Shown here piece by piece: positions 14,497 through 25,190 of a stretch of DNA of 32,866 nucleotides. The translations under genes were made by a program, and so were the position numbers. The notes under the pieces are model-generated. The model searched no databases and was not told the origin of the DNA. It saw nothing but the letters and a program-made list of their open reading frames with translations. Positions within the stretch are counted from its first letter, which is position 1, and each line of letters opens with the position of its first letter. The stretch comes from Caldibacillus thermoamylovorans (GTDB lineage: Bacteria > Bacillota > Bacilli > Bacillales > Caldibacillaceae): contig NZ_CCRF01000036.1 of the NCBI RefSeq assembly GCF_000751775.1, positions 1 through 32,866 on the forward strand. The letters run 5' to 3'.

Positions 14497-15447
14497 TTGG
14501 AACGGCTTATTCGCTTACTCAGGATCATTCAATTAATCCAGTCACATCCGGGGGTTAAGGCAAAGGAATTGGCTGCTGTTTGTGAAACGACGGAAAGGAC
14601 TATTTATCGGGATCTTGAACTATTAAGTGCAGCAAACATTCCGATTTCTAATGAAGGGAGGGGAAAAGGCTATAAATTTATTGGTAATTTTAAACATTAT
14701 CCGATGAATTGGGATGAAGATGAATACAACTCGTTTCGCCTACTTCCCGCATTATTAGCTGAACAATATCAGACGAAAGTATTCCGTTCTGCCTATGAAA
14801 AAGTAATGGCAACCCATGCTGCTGAAAAGATTGAACGTAAAAAAGTCATTTCGGATTTCTCTAGGGTTATTCAAAATGGAAAATTACATAGTGAATTGAA
14901 AGAGCATACAATACTTTCTAAAATAACCGAAGCGGTTCTATCCATGCATACCATTGAAGCGGTTTATCATACACAAAGCAGAAATGCCACTACAAAGCGA
15001 AAACTCGATCCATATTTTCTTATCCCTCGAAACAATCGTTTATATGTCATCGGGTATTGCCATAAAAATAAAGGCATTCGAACTTTTCGTTTAAACCGCT
15101 TTCTTGATGTGGAAATTTTAGCCGAATCATTTATGAGAGATAATATCAATCTTGAAAAATATTTACAGTACACATGGTCTGTCATTCGAGGTGAGAAAAA
15201 AATCAATTTTAAAGTGAAATTCAGCAAAAATATCGCACGCTACATCAAAGAAGAATTCAATGTAAAACCAACCCTAACAGATCTTTCGGATGGCAGTCTG
15301 CTCTTTGAAGTGACACTGAATGACGATCTCGAATTTATCCAGTGGATTATGAAGTATGGTCCGGATGCAGAAATACTTGAGCCGGAAGAATATCGAAAGC
15401 GGTTAAAAGAAAGATTACGACAATGGGTTGAAATTTATAGAAGCTAA
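14497..15447 (+). CDS. HTH-WYL transcriptional regulator
   Basis: This is a 316-aa protein. The N-terminal winged helix (LLRIIQLIQSHPGVKAKELA, then VCETTERTIYRDLELLSAA) is of the DeoR/HTH_11 type. The middle contains a WYL domain (AVYHTQSRNATTKRKLDPYF, then LIPRNNRLYVIGYCHKNKGI and RTFRLNRFLDV) and the C-terminus a WCX-type domain ending in WIMKYGPDAEILEPEEYRKR. WYL domains bind nucleic acid or nucleotide ligands, and such regulators often sit beside antiphage systems (BrxR, CapW) and keep them silent. Start is TTG with GGGGG about 8 nt upstream. The helicase operon 0.55 kb downstream is its most likely target; that link is inference. Confidence 0.88.
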   Translation: MERLIRLLRIIQLIQSHPGVKAKELAAVCETTERTIYRDLELLSAANIPISNEGRGKGYKFIGNFKHYPMNWDEDEYNSFRLLPALLAEQYQTKVFRSAYEKVMATHAAEKIERKKVISDFSRVIQNGKLHSELKEHTILSKITEAVLSMHTIEAVYHTQSRNATTKRKLDPYFLIPRNNRLYVIGYCHKNKGIRTFRLNRFLDVEILAESFMRDNINLEKYLQYTWSVIRGEKKINFKVKFSKNIARYIKEEFNVKPTLTDLSDGSLLFEVTLNDDLEFIQWIMKYGPDAEILEPEEYRKRLKERLRQWVEIYRS

Positions 15448-15549
15448 CAGAAATTTAATTATGGAGATTGAATTTCAATAAATTACGAAAAGTTTTTAAT
15501 TGAAGAAAAAATTGCCAATAAATAGTAAAGAAGAAAAGTGGAAAAAAAT

Positions 15550-15913
15550 ATGAAACGAAATGCGACAAACTATAGATTTTATCATTATGGAGAAGAGCTA
15601 GTGGAAAAGGTAATGCGAACTTTAGGAAATGATTTTCATCCTTAATACAATAAAACAGGTGTTACGTTTTATCGGGGAGCAAACCGAATCTTAAAAATAG
15701 TTAATAAAGTGAATAGTCTTAAAGTAGAATTTAATGTGCCGGTGACAAAAGTGGAAGGTCTTACTATCCTAACAAAAGAAGAAGCCAGAAAAAAAGATGG
15801 GTATGCCAATATATGAAGGAACAAGCTTGGACACTGTCATCAATCTCATTCAAGAGGCAAAGGATACGTTTATGAAAAAAGTATTAAGGGAAGATTATAG
15901 TATTCAAGAATAA
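15550..15913 (+). pseudogene. Broken small gene of unknown function
   Basis: ATG at 15550 opens a frame (MKRNATNYRFYHYGEELVEK) that meets TAA at 15643, continues in the same frame (NKTGVTFYRGANRILKIVNK, then VEFNVPVTKVEGLTILTKEEA) and then shifts frame near 15795 to reach GTSLDTVINLIQEAKDTFMK and a stop at 15911. Removing one stop and one frameshift gives a protein of about 120 residues that I do not recognise. It lies between the WYL regulator and the helicase operon and may once have belonged to that island. Confidence 0.6.
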
Positions 15914-15996
15914 TAGCCAAACCACTTAAGAATGTTGGAAAAATATGACCAAATCAAATAGAAATGTCGACAAAGGAAATTACAGGAGGGGGTTTA

Positions 15997-17334
15997 ATGA
16001 ATGTATTTAAAGAAGGAAGTTCATTAAGTATGTTGAATCATGAGCTGGCAATGCGAATTCCAAAACACCAGTTATTAGGGGATTTACCATTATCTTTAAA
16101 CGATTTTCACTATCTGGCTGCAAAACTAAAAGAATTATTTTTTGGAACTAAATTTCAGATTAATAATAAAAGTGAGTATGAAGAATGTTTTGCGGTATTT
16201 GTTGTCTTTTGTGCTGTTTATGAATATGATCAAAGAAAATTTTGGGAGCCAGTTGAAAAATATCTTGGAGAACTGGGACAATACAGCCGGACTGAACTGT
16301 ATGATATTTTTTCACATGTATTAGAAAAATTCCACTTAAACAAATTTGAGAATGAAAGCGAAGAAGGGTTTAGATATGTAACTCCCATTCTATGTCACGC
16401 AGGTATCCCAATTAATGGGCTTGATAGCTATTTTGAGGCGATAAGTAATACGATTAATGATCCTTTTTATGATGATTTTGATGTCGATGATTATCTCGCT
16501 TATTTTAAAAATAAGGCTGAGGTTACAGTTAGAAGATATTTAAAATTAGCTGACAAGAGAGACGCATATAATTTTATTCAAAGCACACGAAAATTAATTT
16601 TATATGATTCGGATGATGAAGATGGTGAAATTGATACGGGAAACTATATCCGAATGATTGGACAAATTTCAAATTGGAAAGAAAAACCGAAAGTTAAGAA
16701 AAGCTTACAAGCAAGAAAAAAAGTTCAGATTACCGCACCTAAAGTAAAAATAGACCTTGAAGGAGTTGGGGTTTATTGTGAACTACCTCGTATCGTTGTC
16801 AAAGAATGTTATGATCCATACCTTATTTGGGAAATCTCAATGGATGGATCGACGTATTATATAAAAGCTGATTTTTTAATTAGAAATGGGGTTTTCGTAT
16901 CTGAAGAAAAGATATATGCACTGAAGCCGGCCAACACATATATGATCACATTGAAAATTGATGATGAGGTTATTTCAAAATGGGATATACAAGGAGTAAA
17001 TCATTCTTATATCGCCTTTGAACATAATGGGAATTTAATTAAAAAGCAAACACTTCCCAATTATTCCGTTATTTTAATATTAAAGAATAACCGTAAAATA
17101 CTGGATAAGGGGAATTTACCGATATTTGAATTTCCGCAAATTCCTCTATGGTTTGATTACAATGTATATAGTATTGATTTATCAAATACCCAAGTACTGC
17201 GTTGTACACATTTCAATATTCCTGTAAACTCAGAAGATAAGCCTGTTCTTATCGGAGGAAAGACACTTTTTGATCAAGAAAATTCAAGAACCTATACTAA
17301 ATTACCTAAAGTAAGGGTGCTGTGTAATAAGTGA
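15997..17334 (+). pseudogene. N-terminal part of a ~1165-aa defence-associated protein, frameshifted
   Basis: I do not recognise a named family. Start is ATG 15997 with AGGAGGGGG 5 nt upstream; an in-frame ATG at 15964 is less likely. Residues 1-200 are helical (HELAMRIPKHQLLGDLPLSL, ECFAVFVVFCAVYEYDQRKF, VTPILCHAGIPINGLDSYFE). Residues ~240-445 are beta-rich and look like repeated Ig-like modules. The frame stops at 17334, but the +1 frame is open from 17315 and continues the same beta pattern (SDGDWHLVIKYQFENTVFQK) without any start codon or ribosome site before GTG 17378. The 17378-19495 frame is therefore most simply the rest of the same protein after a 1-nt shift between 17315 and 17334. 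It is the first gene of an operon with the DUF1998 helicase. Confidence 0.65.
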
Positions 17335-19495
17335 TGGAGATTGGCATTTAGTTATAAAATATCAATTTGAAAACACAGTGTTTCAGAAATTAAATGTAAT
17401 TGTTAAATCCGGACATTCGGAAATCCTACTCAATGAATATATTGAAAAAGATGCTTTTGGCCAATATGAAATAAAAATCTGGAATAGAACCGGTTTTAAT
17501 GAAAAGTTTTTCATAGAATTTGTTCCCAATAGTAAAATTTTATTTAATCAAAACGACTATTGGCCACATAATGTTTATGGTTATAAAAATAATATACAAA
17601 CAATACAAACAAGTAAAGAAGTTGAAATAGACGTTTATAATGCAGAAAAAATTAATGAAATCAATAATGGTGACAACATAGTCTATAAATTTAAAACAAG
17701 GGAAAAAGATCGTTTCTTAATTGGCGAGTATAAATACTATTGTAATGGAAAAGTTTTTAAAACGCCTTTAAAATTGAGCATACTTCCAATTGCATGGGGA
17801 ATTATTGAAGATGAAAATGAAGTTATTGAATACGTAAGCAAAATGTATACATTAACAAAGGAGGATTTTACCAATTCCACTGACCCATATTTATTATTTG
17901 CATTCGGTTTTCATCAATTCCAAGACATTCAAAAGATAAAATTACAATTAATAGATACGGACTTACAAATAATTTTGGAAAATGAATTTCAAATTGCATA
18001 TAAGGAAGGTTTAAGAATACCATTAAATCCCTATTTATTTGAAATCCGGAATAATAATGGTGCTTCCCATTTGGACTACAATCTTTGGGTGTCATTAATA
18101 AATAGTGCTGAAGATATAGCGGCAAGTTTTATTGTAGCCCGTTTCCAAAATGAAATGGTGATTCGCAATTGCAAACTTACACAAATTGAAAATGAAGTGA
18201 TTATTGACTGGGAGGAAGAAGGGACAAAGACCGGAAGAGAAATTGTCATGGTAAACTTTGTGAAACCTTGGCATCCCCCCTATCATTTTAAGGTTGATGA
18301 TAAAAAGACTAGATTAAAAATAAATATTAATCATCTTAAACCGGGAATTTATAAGTTTTTAATCCAAAAAGAATCAGAAAACCTATTCTTTGATGAGATT
18401 GAAGCAGACATATGTACTTTGAGTAATTTCCAAAAAGGCATTATAAAAGGAAGAACAGAAGAAGATACCTCTCCTATGGAAAAAGTACTAAGCGAAATAT
18501 TGAAAACGAGGTTTTTAAAAGCTAAAGTTACCAGTAAACGGTTATTAAAATTACAGAATGATATTAAAAATCTTTCAGTACAGATGCCGGAAGATATGAA
18601 TATGTTATCTTATGCATATATTTTACACAACCGTTTCCCTCCAAAAAGGGTGGATAAACGAGTTATTTCAAAAATTTTTGATTCGGTGTTTGATTTATTT
18701 TTTGATAATAAAAATGAAGCATTTCGTTATGTTTTAGATAGTAAGTTTTCGAATGACTATAAAAAACAATTATTGCAAAAATGTTATTGTATCAATCTTA
18801 CTTGTAAACCAAAAATCAATGAAATACAGATGCAAACGCTAGCTAAAGTCGATGAGGATGCATATGGATTTATTCAATTAATTCAATCAGAGAATAAAGT
18901 GTTTGGGTTAAATTGGGCAGGAATTTCTGATATACGTATTTTAAAAGAAGAAGATTTATTTGGTGAAGAAAACCATTCATTTCTTTCTGAGGAAAATCTA
19001 GGGAAAAATCTTTATATTGAGCAATACTTTCAATATCTTTATCAATCAATACAGCTTCCAAGAAACCTTTCAAAGAGTACGGCAGACTTTTTACGAGAAT
19101 TCCAAAATCAACAAGATGTGCAAGAGACAAAAATTTTTGGCAAGACCAGGCTTCAATTACTTGTTGAATGGAGGGAACAAACAAAAAAAGATTTAAATCA
19201 CGTGAAAGAACAATTGGTAGAAGTATTAAACATCTGTTCCGATACCCATTTAAAGAAACAATTTATGGATGTGTTTCAAGCATTATCGAAACGAAAAGAA
19301 GCTGATGAAATCGGATACTATATTGGTTTAATTGCATTATATGCCTCATTTATTCGCAACGGCCTAATGTCAGAAACGAAGGAGTTTCGAAAACTACTAG
19401 GCTATACTATCGAAAAATGTAACAAGTTATACTATCGCGATTCCATTATTATTGAATTATATATGCAAAAGGAGCGGGGATATACATGGGTTTAA
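17315..19495 (+). pseudogene. C-terminal part of the ~1165-aa defence-associated protein
   Basis: The frame is open from 17315 (the nominal ORF with a GTG start is 17378-19495, 705 aa). The first ~330 residues are beta-rich with Ig-like periodicity (SGHSEILLNEYIEKDAFGQY, LKININHLKPGIYKFLIQKE). The remaining ~370 are helical (MLSYAYILHNRFPPKRVDKR, DFLREFQNQQDVQETKIFGK, YYIGLIALYASFIRNGLMSE). No catalytic motif is visible. GTG 17378 has no ribosome site. The stop codon overlaps the ATG of the helicase gene by 10 bp, so the two were translated together. A large beta/helical partner next to a DUF1998 helicase is reminiscent of the two-gene Druantia type III layout (DruH-DruE). That comparison is from memory and needs a profile search. 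Confidence 0.6.
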
Positions 19496-22103
19496 ATCCA
19501 ATTACAACGACTAAAAAAATTAAAGAGGACTATGTCGAATACTTAAGTTCAATGTTTTTCTTTCAAGATAAAGATTTAATGAATCAGGCAAAAAAATGCT
19601 TGGGGAAGAAGGAAAATTTGTTAAAGGTCCATTTATAGAAATTACTCAACCTTTTATTAAAGGGAAAAATTTAATGGAATTAATCGCTAATGGCGTCATT
19701 TCCGAAGAATTTTTTGCTTTAAAAAATCATTTTCCTCTTGAACGGCCGTTACACATACACCAGGAAACTGCTATTAAAAAGGTTGTTGAAGGAAGAAATA
19801 TTATTGTGGCAACAGGAACGGGTAGTGGGAAGACCGAATGCTTTTTATTACCAATTCTCAATGAACTAATGCGTGAAAAAGAAGCTGGAACATTAACGGA
19901 TGGAGTCCGGGCATTATTGCTTTATCCGATGAACGCCCTTGCTAATGACCAGATTGCTAGATTAAGGGATATTTTAAAAGATTATCCATATATCACTTTC
20001 GGTAGGTATACGGGTGAGACAGAAGAGGAACAGAAAAAAGCAGAGGAGCTTTTTTATAAGACCAACCCTGATGTTGAATTAATACCAAACGAATTAATTT
20101 CAAGACAACAAATGAGAAAAACGCCTCCGCATATTTTGTTAACAAACTATGCCATGTTAGAATACCTACTCTTACGGCCAAAAGACAATGAATTTTTCTC
20201 TGGTGAAAATGCCAAGCATTGGAAATTTATCGTTCTCGATGAAGCACATATATATAACGGAGCAAAAGGAACAGAAATTTCTATGTTGATTCAAAAGTTG
20301 AAAGAGCGGATATCTCACTATCAACACAATCATTTAACTTGTATTGCGACCAGCGCGACATTAGGTGGTGGAAAAAATGCTCGCAAAGAAGTAGCCAAAT
20401 TTGCAACCGATTTATTCCATGAACCCTTTTATCCGGATGATATTATTGAATCAAAGCGGGTTGATTTAACGAACCGGAAAATTCATGGAGTAAAAAGAAG
20501 CAGTAAAGAATATACAGGGTTAGAGAGAACGAAAGATAACATAGCGTTATATAGTTTTTTAAAAGATGATTTGAATGTAATCCAATTACAAGAGATATTA
20601 CAAAGCGAGCCGCAATTATTAAGTGATTTAGCTAGAAAGTTTTTTGTAAACGAAAATCTTTCCAATCAAGCAAGATTAGAAGCGATTGTTCAACTCGTAA
20701 ATCTATGTGCAATGGCAAAAGAAGATCAAGAAAGTATGCCATTGCTTCCTGCTAGATACCACGTGTTTGTTAAAGCATTAGAAGGTGCATATGTATCGCT
20801 TTATAAAAAGAGATTATTATTTTTAGATAGAAGAAAATCATATAAATTGCCGGATGGAAATGTGGTTGTAACTTTCGAACTGGCCAATTGCCAAAGATGC
20901 GGTCAGGAATATATTGTTGGTCTGACAAAAGATGAAAAACTTGAGCATGCTGATGCTGATGTAGATATTGAAGGAATGAACAGGCGTAAACCGGAATTTT
21001 ACATGTTGAGTAAACCTGAAGAGGCTATGCATACAATTTCAGTTGATGATGATGAATTAATTGTTGTTGGAAGCGATAAAGCAAAAGAAATTGCTACCGA
21101 TGAATATATTTTGTGTACTGCTTGCGGTCATATTGAACAGGCTGGAAAAAAACGACAAACAAATTGTTGCAATTTTCCCGAAGAGAAATATATAAAAGTA
21201 CTAAAATTAAAAATTGCTGAATATACCGTAAATACATGTTTGAAATGTGGAAATCACACACCAAATATAGTTAAACAGTTTCGAACAGCGGATGACCCGG
21301 CAACGGAAGTTTTGACAAGAGCATTATATCCTTGCATACCACCAAATAAGCAACTTTTAGAAGAGGATGATTTCTTTCGTAGTAGTGAGTCAATTGATGA
21401 GAATTTATTAGGTAGAAAATTATTAGTTTTCTCAGACAGTCGGCAAGAAGCGGCATTTTTTGCATCCTATTTGCAAGCGAAGTATAACAATGTTCTATGG
21501 CGGCATTCCATTATCCAAGTGATTAATCAGCTCCAAGAGTATGATGATATTCGAATTGATAGTTTGACGAACGCAATTGTGAAGTATGGAAAACAAAAAA
21601 ATCTTTTTGAACCTGGTTTAGACGATATTGAAAAACAGAAGCTTATCCAAACTATCTTGATAAAAGAATTTATGAACTCAGAACGTCAGATTGGTCTTGA
21701 AGGACTAGGATTGATTTCATTTGTCCCTGAGAAACCGAATAAATGGTCCAATCTCAATATAAACAGCGTTGGAATTCATAATGAATTAAATTTTACAATT
21801 GATGAGTTATGGGAAATTTATAAGGTATTATTCAATACGTTAAGAGAATTGAATGCAATAACACTACCCGACTTAGTTGCAATTACAGATCCGGCCTTTT
21901 CTCCAAGAAATCGGGAAACTTATTTTAAAATAGAGGCTGAGCATAGCTCACTTGGGAATAAAATTCTTGGCTGGCTACCAAAAGATAAATCAATTAATAG
22001 AAGGCTTGATTTTATCCAAAAAATGTATAGGCAAAAAGGCTATTCAAAAGAAGAAGTTGAACAGAAGGCAAGAAGGCTCTTAAAACAATTGGCAACAATA
22101 TAA
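19486..22103 (+). pseudogene. DEAD/DEAH helicase of a defence system, N-terminal part, frameshifted
   Basis: ATG 19486 follows AAAAGGAGCGG and overlaps the previous stop. The frame MGLNPITTTKKIKEDYVEYL runs to a seven-A run at 19590-19596, where a -1 shift is needed to enter the long frame (ATG 19596, 835 codons). Helicase motifs follow: Q-like IHQETAIKKVVEG, motif I ATGTGSGKTECF, Ia LLYPMNALANDQIARL, motif II VLDEAHIYNG, motif III TSATLG. Cys pairs CQRCGQEY, CTACGH and CLKCGNHTP suggest zinc ribbons. The second RecA domain begins with KLLVFSDSRQEAAFFASYLQ. A further frameshift lies between 22084 and 22103. With these repaired, the protein is about 1575 aa. Such SF2 helicases occur in Druantia (DruE), DISARM and Dpd systems and bind or move along DNA. 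Confidence 0.75.
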
Positions 22104-24216
22104 GCTTAACTATAAGAAATGGCAAGTAAAAAAACCGGAAAAATTATTCATTTGCGACAAATGTGGAAGCATCGTATCAAGTAATATAAGGGGAATATGC
22201 CCAACTTTTCGCTGTGAAGGAAGTTTAGTTGAATATGAAGAGGGCATGAACAGATTTTCATATTATAAACAATTATATTCAAAGATGAAACCATTACCCC
22301 TCATTGCCCAAGAACATACAGCCCAATTAACAAGTGAATATGCTTCCAGACTACAAAACCGTTTTGAAAAGGGCGAAGTGAATGTACTAAGCTGTTCAAC
22401 TACATTTGAGATGGGGGTAGATGTTGGACAATTGGAAGCTGTTTTTATGCGAAATGTCCCGCCGGAAACAGCAAATTATATCCAGAGAGCAGGACGTGCC
22501 GGAAGACGTACGGAATCAACGGCATTTTCCCTTACCTATGCAAAAAGAAGATCACATGATTTAACATACTATCAATTTCCGGAAAAAATTATTAAAGGAA
22601 TGATTAAGCCTCCATATATTGAGATAAACAATGAGAAAATTGTACTGCGGCATATATTTTCTGTTGTATTTGCCTGGTTTTTCCGTAAGTATGAAAGTTA
22701 TTTTGGTACGGTAGATGATTTCCTGAAAATTTCAGGAGAAGGTGGAAAAAGTGCCGTCCAAGTATTGAAAGAAGTGTTACATGAACGGCCAGAAGAAATT
22801 TTACAATCATTAAAATTTGTTGTCCCTAAATCTCAAAGTATTCAAGCATTTGTCGATCTTGATAATTGGAAATGGGTGGATTATCTCGTTAAAGATGGTG
22901 AAGGTGCACTAGTCATTGCTGAGGCAAATATAAAGGAAATAATTGACGAATTGGAAGAAATAAAAAGGAAATTGGACAGTGAACGAAGACCGAGTGACAG
23001 TATTTTAAAAATACAAAATACGTATCTTCAAAAGAATGTGCTAAGCTTTTTGTCCTCAGCTAATGTATTGCCGAAATATGGATTCCCTGTGGATGTTGTT
23101 GACTTGGATATTCTTCATAATAGTGAGAATGCAAAATTAGTGAACATTTCTAGGGATTTAAAATTGGCTATTTCAGAATTTGCTCCAGATTCAGAAATTG
23201 TAGCCAATAAAAAAGTATGGAAGCCCTATGCATTAAATATGAACAAATCGAAAGGCTGGCCGGTCCAACAGTATGCCATTTGCAAACATTGTGGGCGATT
23301 ATACGCATATCACGTTGACTTAGGTACACCATTTGAAGATAGGGAGGAAAAATGTTGTAATGAGCCTTTAAACTATTTTTATTATGTCCAGCCCGTTTTT
23401 GGATTTTCTACAAGGGCAGATGAGGCTCCTGGAAATCCGGGTGAGCGAAGGAAGGCAAAACCAATGCCTTCAAGGGTAAAATTTGATACGTATGTAGATG
23501 AAGACTTAGAACTAACAGAGACATATCAAAAAGAAGTTGAAATCGGACCACATAAAATAGATGTCAAATATTCTTCAAGAGGAAAAATGGTCATTGTCAA
23601 TAGTGGTGGAGGAAGAGGATACTTAATTTGCAAAAAATGTGGTTATATTATTCCAAAAACATTTGAAAGTAATAGCAAGAAAACAAAACAAAAAAGTGAG
23701 CATAAGACAAGACTAGGTAAAAAATGTGAAAATACAAAATATTTATATCATGTTCATTTAGGTCATGAATTTATTACGGATGTTGTTGAAATAAAGTTGC
23801 CGCTTATTGATAAAAAATATAACCAAACGAGCTTTTGGCCGTCTCTTTTATACTCAATCATGGAAGGGGCGAGTATGGAACTTGGCATTGCTCGAAATGA
23901 AATTGGCGGAACATTATATCGGGCAAGTGGAGAGGATCTCATTAATACGTCCATCATTTTGTATGATGATGTTCCCGGTGGTGCAGGTCATGCCAAGAAA
24001 ATATCTAAACAATTAATTGGAGTCTTGGAAAATGCAAAAATAAAGGTGGCAGGTACATGTGGGTGTGCAGAAGATACAAGCTGCTACGGTTGCTTAAGAA
24101 GTTTTGAAAATCAGTTTTATCATGATATTTTACAAAGAGGAATTGCATATGAATATTTATCTGATTTATTACAATATGTAAGAATAAATGAAAGAATTTT
24201 AACACATCATTCTTAA
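22084..24216 (+). pseudogene. DEAD/DEAH helicase C-terminal part with DUF1998
   Basis: The frame is open from 22084 (nominal ATG at 22246, 656 codons). Before that ATG it encodes KPEKLFICDKCGSIVSS and GICPTFRCEGS, a zinc ribbon, so 22246 is an internal Met and not a true start. Motifs V and VI are intact: STTFEMGVDVGQLEAVFM and NYIQRAGRAGRR. More zinc ribbons follow (CKHCGRLYAY..CC; CKKCGYIIP..KKC), then the DUF1998 end: YDDVPGGAGHAKKI, then CGCAEDTSCYGCLRSFENQF. The four cysteines of that last motif are those of the MrfA/YprA and DrmB/DruE type DUF1998 domain. It is not B. subtilis YprA itself, because it is about twice as long and lacks the YprB neighbour. Confidence 0.78.
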
Positions 24217-24587
24217 AAATAATTAGCCTGTCTTCTTTTTACGACAATGCCTAAAATTTTGGGGACAGGTAAGTTATTTAATGACAAAAATGGAATTGGA
24301 CTGGTTTTTTAGGGCATAAATCTATATGGATATCTTATAAATGATTTGGTTAGCGGGCTTGGATTATAGGCTAAAAAGTGCCTGATCCTAGTAAATAGCA
24401 GGTACTGAAAAATGTTGTAACATTCATGCTTTTATATATCGCTTCTGATTTCTCTTGCTCATCCAGCGTGAGTATCATTATTTCAGCAATTTTTCCAACT
24501 GAATAACCTTTACGGAAGTTAACCTGTATGGAAAATAAAATTTTGCTAGAATAGTTGAAAAATATTCCTGGACTTAAATGGTTGTTT
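24217..24587. other. Intergenic after the helicase, repeat debris
   Basis: GCCTGTC (24227-24233) and GGACAGG (24260-24266) are inverted, another member of the GACAGG family, and may form the operon's 3' hairpin. On the minus strand, 24420-24530 can encode FRKGYSVGKIAEIMILTLDE and a little more, possibly a gene fragment that I cannot identify. Nothing intact is present. Confidence 0.4.
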
Positions 24588-24617
24588 TTGTCAACATGAT
24601 AAAAATTACTGTATAAT
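24588..24617 (+). promoter_or_regulatory. Promoter of the MazF-type toxin-antitoxin operon
   Basis: TTGTCA, an 18-bp spacer and TATAAT, 34 bp before the antitoxin start codon. Confidence 0.7.
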
Positions 24618-24651
24618 ATACATGGAATGAAATTTATTTGAGGTGGTTTAT

Positions 24652-24813
24652 ATGACTGCTGAAGAAATTTTAAAAGCAATTATAGAAATGGATAACAGCG
24701 AACGAATAAAATTATTGAATAAGTTATACGATCGCTACTTTGACAACAGACCTCCAAGAGAACAAATTATAAAAGAGAAAGAAGAAATTTTTTGGGGTAC
24801 TGACGATGACTAG
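24652..24813 (+). CDS. Small antitoxin candidate of a MazF/PemK module
   Basis: This is a 53-aa product (MTAEEILKAIIEMDNSERIK, then LLNKLYDRYFDNRPPREQII, ending in EIFWGTDDD). It starts at ATG with GAGGTGG 7 nt upstream. It is mostly helical and acidic at the C-terminus, as expected for the toxin-wrapping tail of an antitoxin. It overlaps the toxin start by 8 bp (ATGACTAG), the usual sign of a coupled pair. It does not look like MazE, RHH or HTH antitoxins: no DNA-binding motif is evident. The role comes from position; the family is unknown to me. Confidence 0.72.
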   Translation: MTAEEILKAIIEMDNSERIKLLNKLYDRYFDNRPPREQIIKEKEEIFWGTDDD

Positions 24814-25120
24814 AACTGGGAGACGTGGCGAAATCTGGACCGTTGAGTTAAATGGTAAGAGAAGACCGGTTGTTATTGTGAGTAATGACAATGTAGCTGC
24901 AGAACTAGATCATTTAATTGCGACTGTTACTAGCAAACAGGTTCGAAATGAGTTTGATGTTGTTATTGAATATTGGGAAGAAGCTGGCCTAGACAAGCCT
25001 TCTGTAGTCAGGTGTTCAAAATTAAATACATTACATTATCAAGAATTATTATTTAAAATTGGAAAATTATATGAAAGTGATTTAGAAAGGGTATTAACTA
25101 CCATTAGAAATTATTTTTAA
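24806..25120 (+). CDS. MazF/PemK-family endoribonuclease toxin
   Basis: This is a 104-aa protein. RRGEIWTVELNGKRRPVVIV is the typical N-terminus of the family (RGEIW..L....RPVVIVSND). S..V.VR.EF.V.I with later V.CSKLNTL.. matches the MazF core, where the Arg and Ser/Thr residues of these blocks form the RNA-cutting site. MazF toxins cleave mRNA at short sequences to halt growth, and within a defence island they can trigger abortive infection. It is coupled to the 53-aa gene upstream and ends before a bidirectional terminator. Length fits the family and no damage is visible. Confidence 0.88.
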   Translation: MTRTGRRGEIWTVELNGKRRPVVIVSNDNVAAELDHLIATVTSKQVRNEFDVVIEYWEEAGLDKPSVVRCSKLNTLHYQELLFKIGKLYESDLERVLTTIRNYF

Positions 25121-25149
25121 CTTTTTGTCTCCATAAGTCATCCTAAGAC

Positions 25150-25190
25150 AAAACAGCTACAATGACACTCAAGGTCACTGTAGCTGTTTT
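25150..25190. terminator. Bidirectional terminator
   Basis: AAAACAGCTACAATGAC and GTCACTGTAGCTGTTTT pair over 17 bp with one mismatch around a 7-nt loop. T-rich sequence follows on both strands, so it serves the MazF gene and the convergent XRE gene, whose stop codon it overlaps. Confidence 0.85.

Noticed and set aside
17378-17380. GTG 17378 as a genuine gene start
   Set aside because: No ribosome site, and the frame upstream to 17315 encodes protein-like sequence that continues the previous gene.
22246-22248. ATG 22246 as a genuine gene start
   Set aside because: The frame upstream encodes a zinc ribbon (CDKCGS..CPTFRC) belonging to the helicase, so this Met is internal.
15997-24216. Complete BREX or DISARM system
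   Set aside because: No PglZ, BrxC, PglX, phospholipase-D or DISARM methylase gene is present; the hsdM remnant nearby is a type I RM gene on its own.
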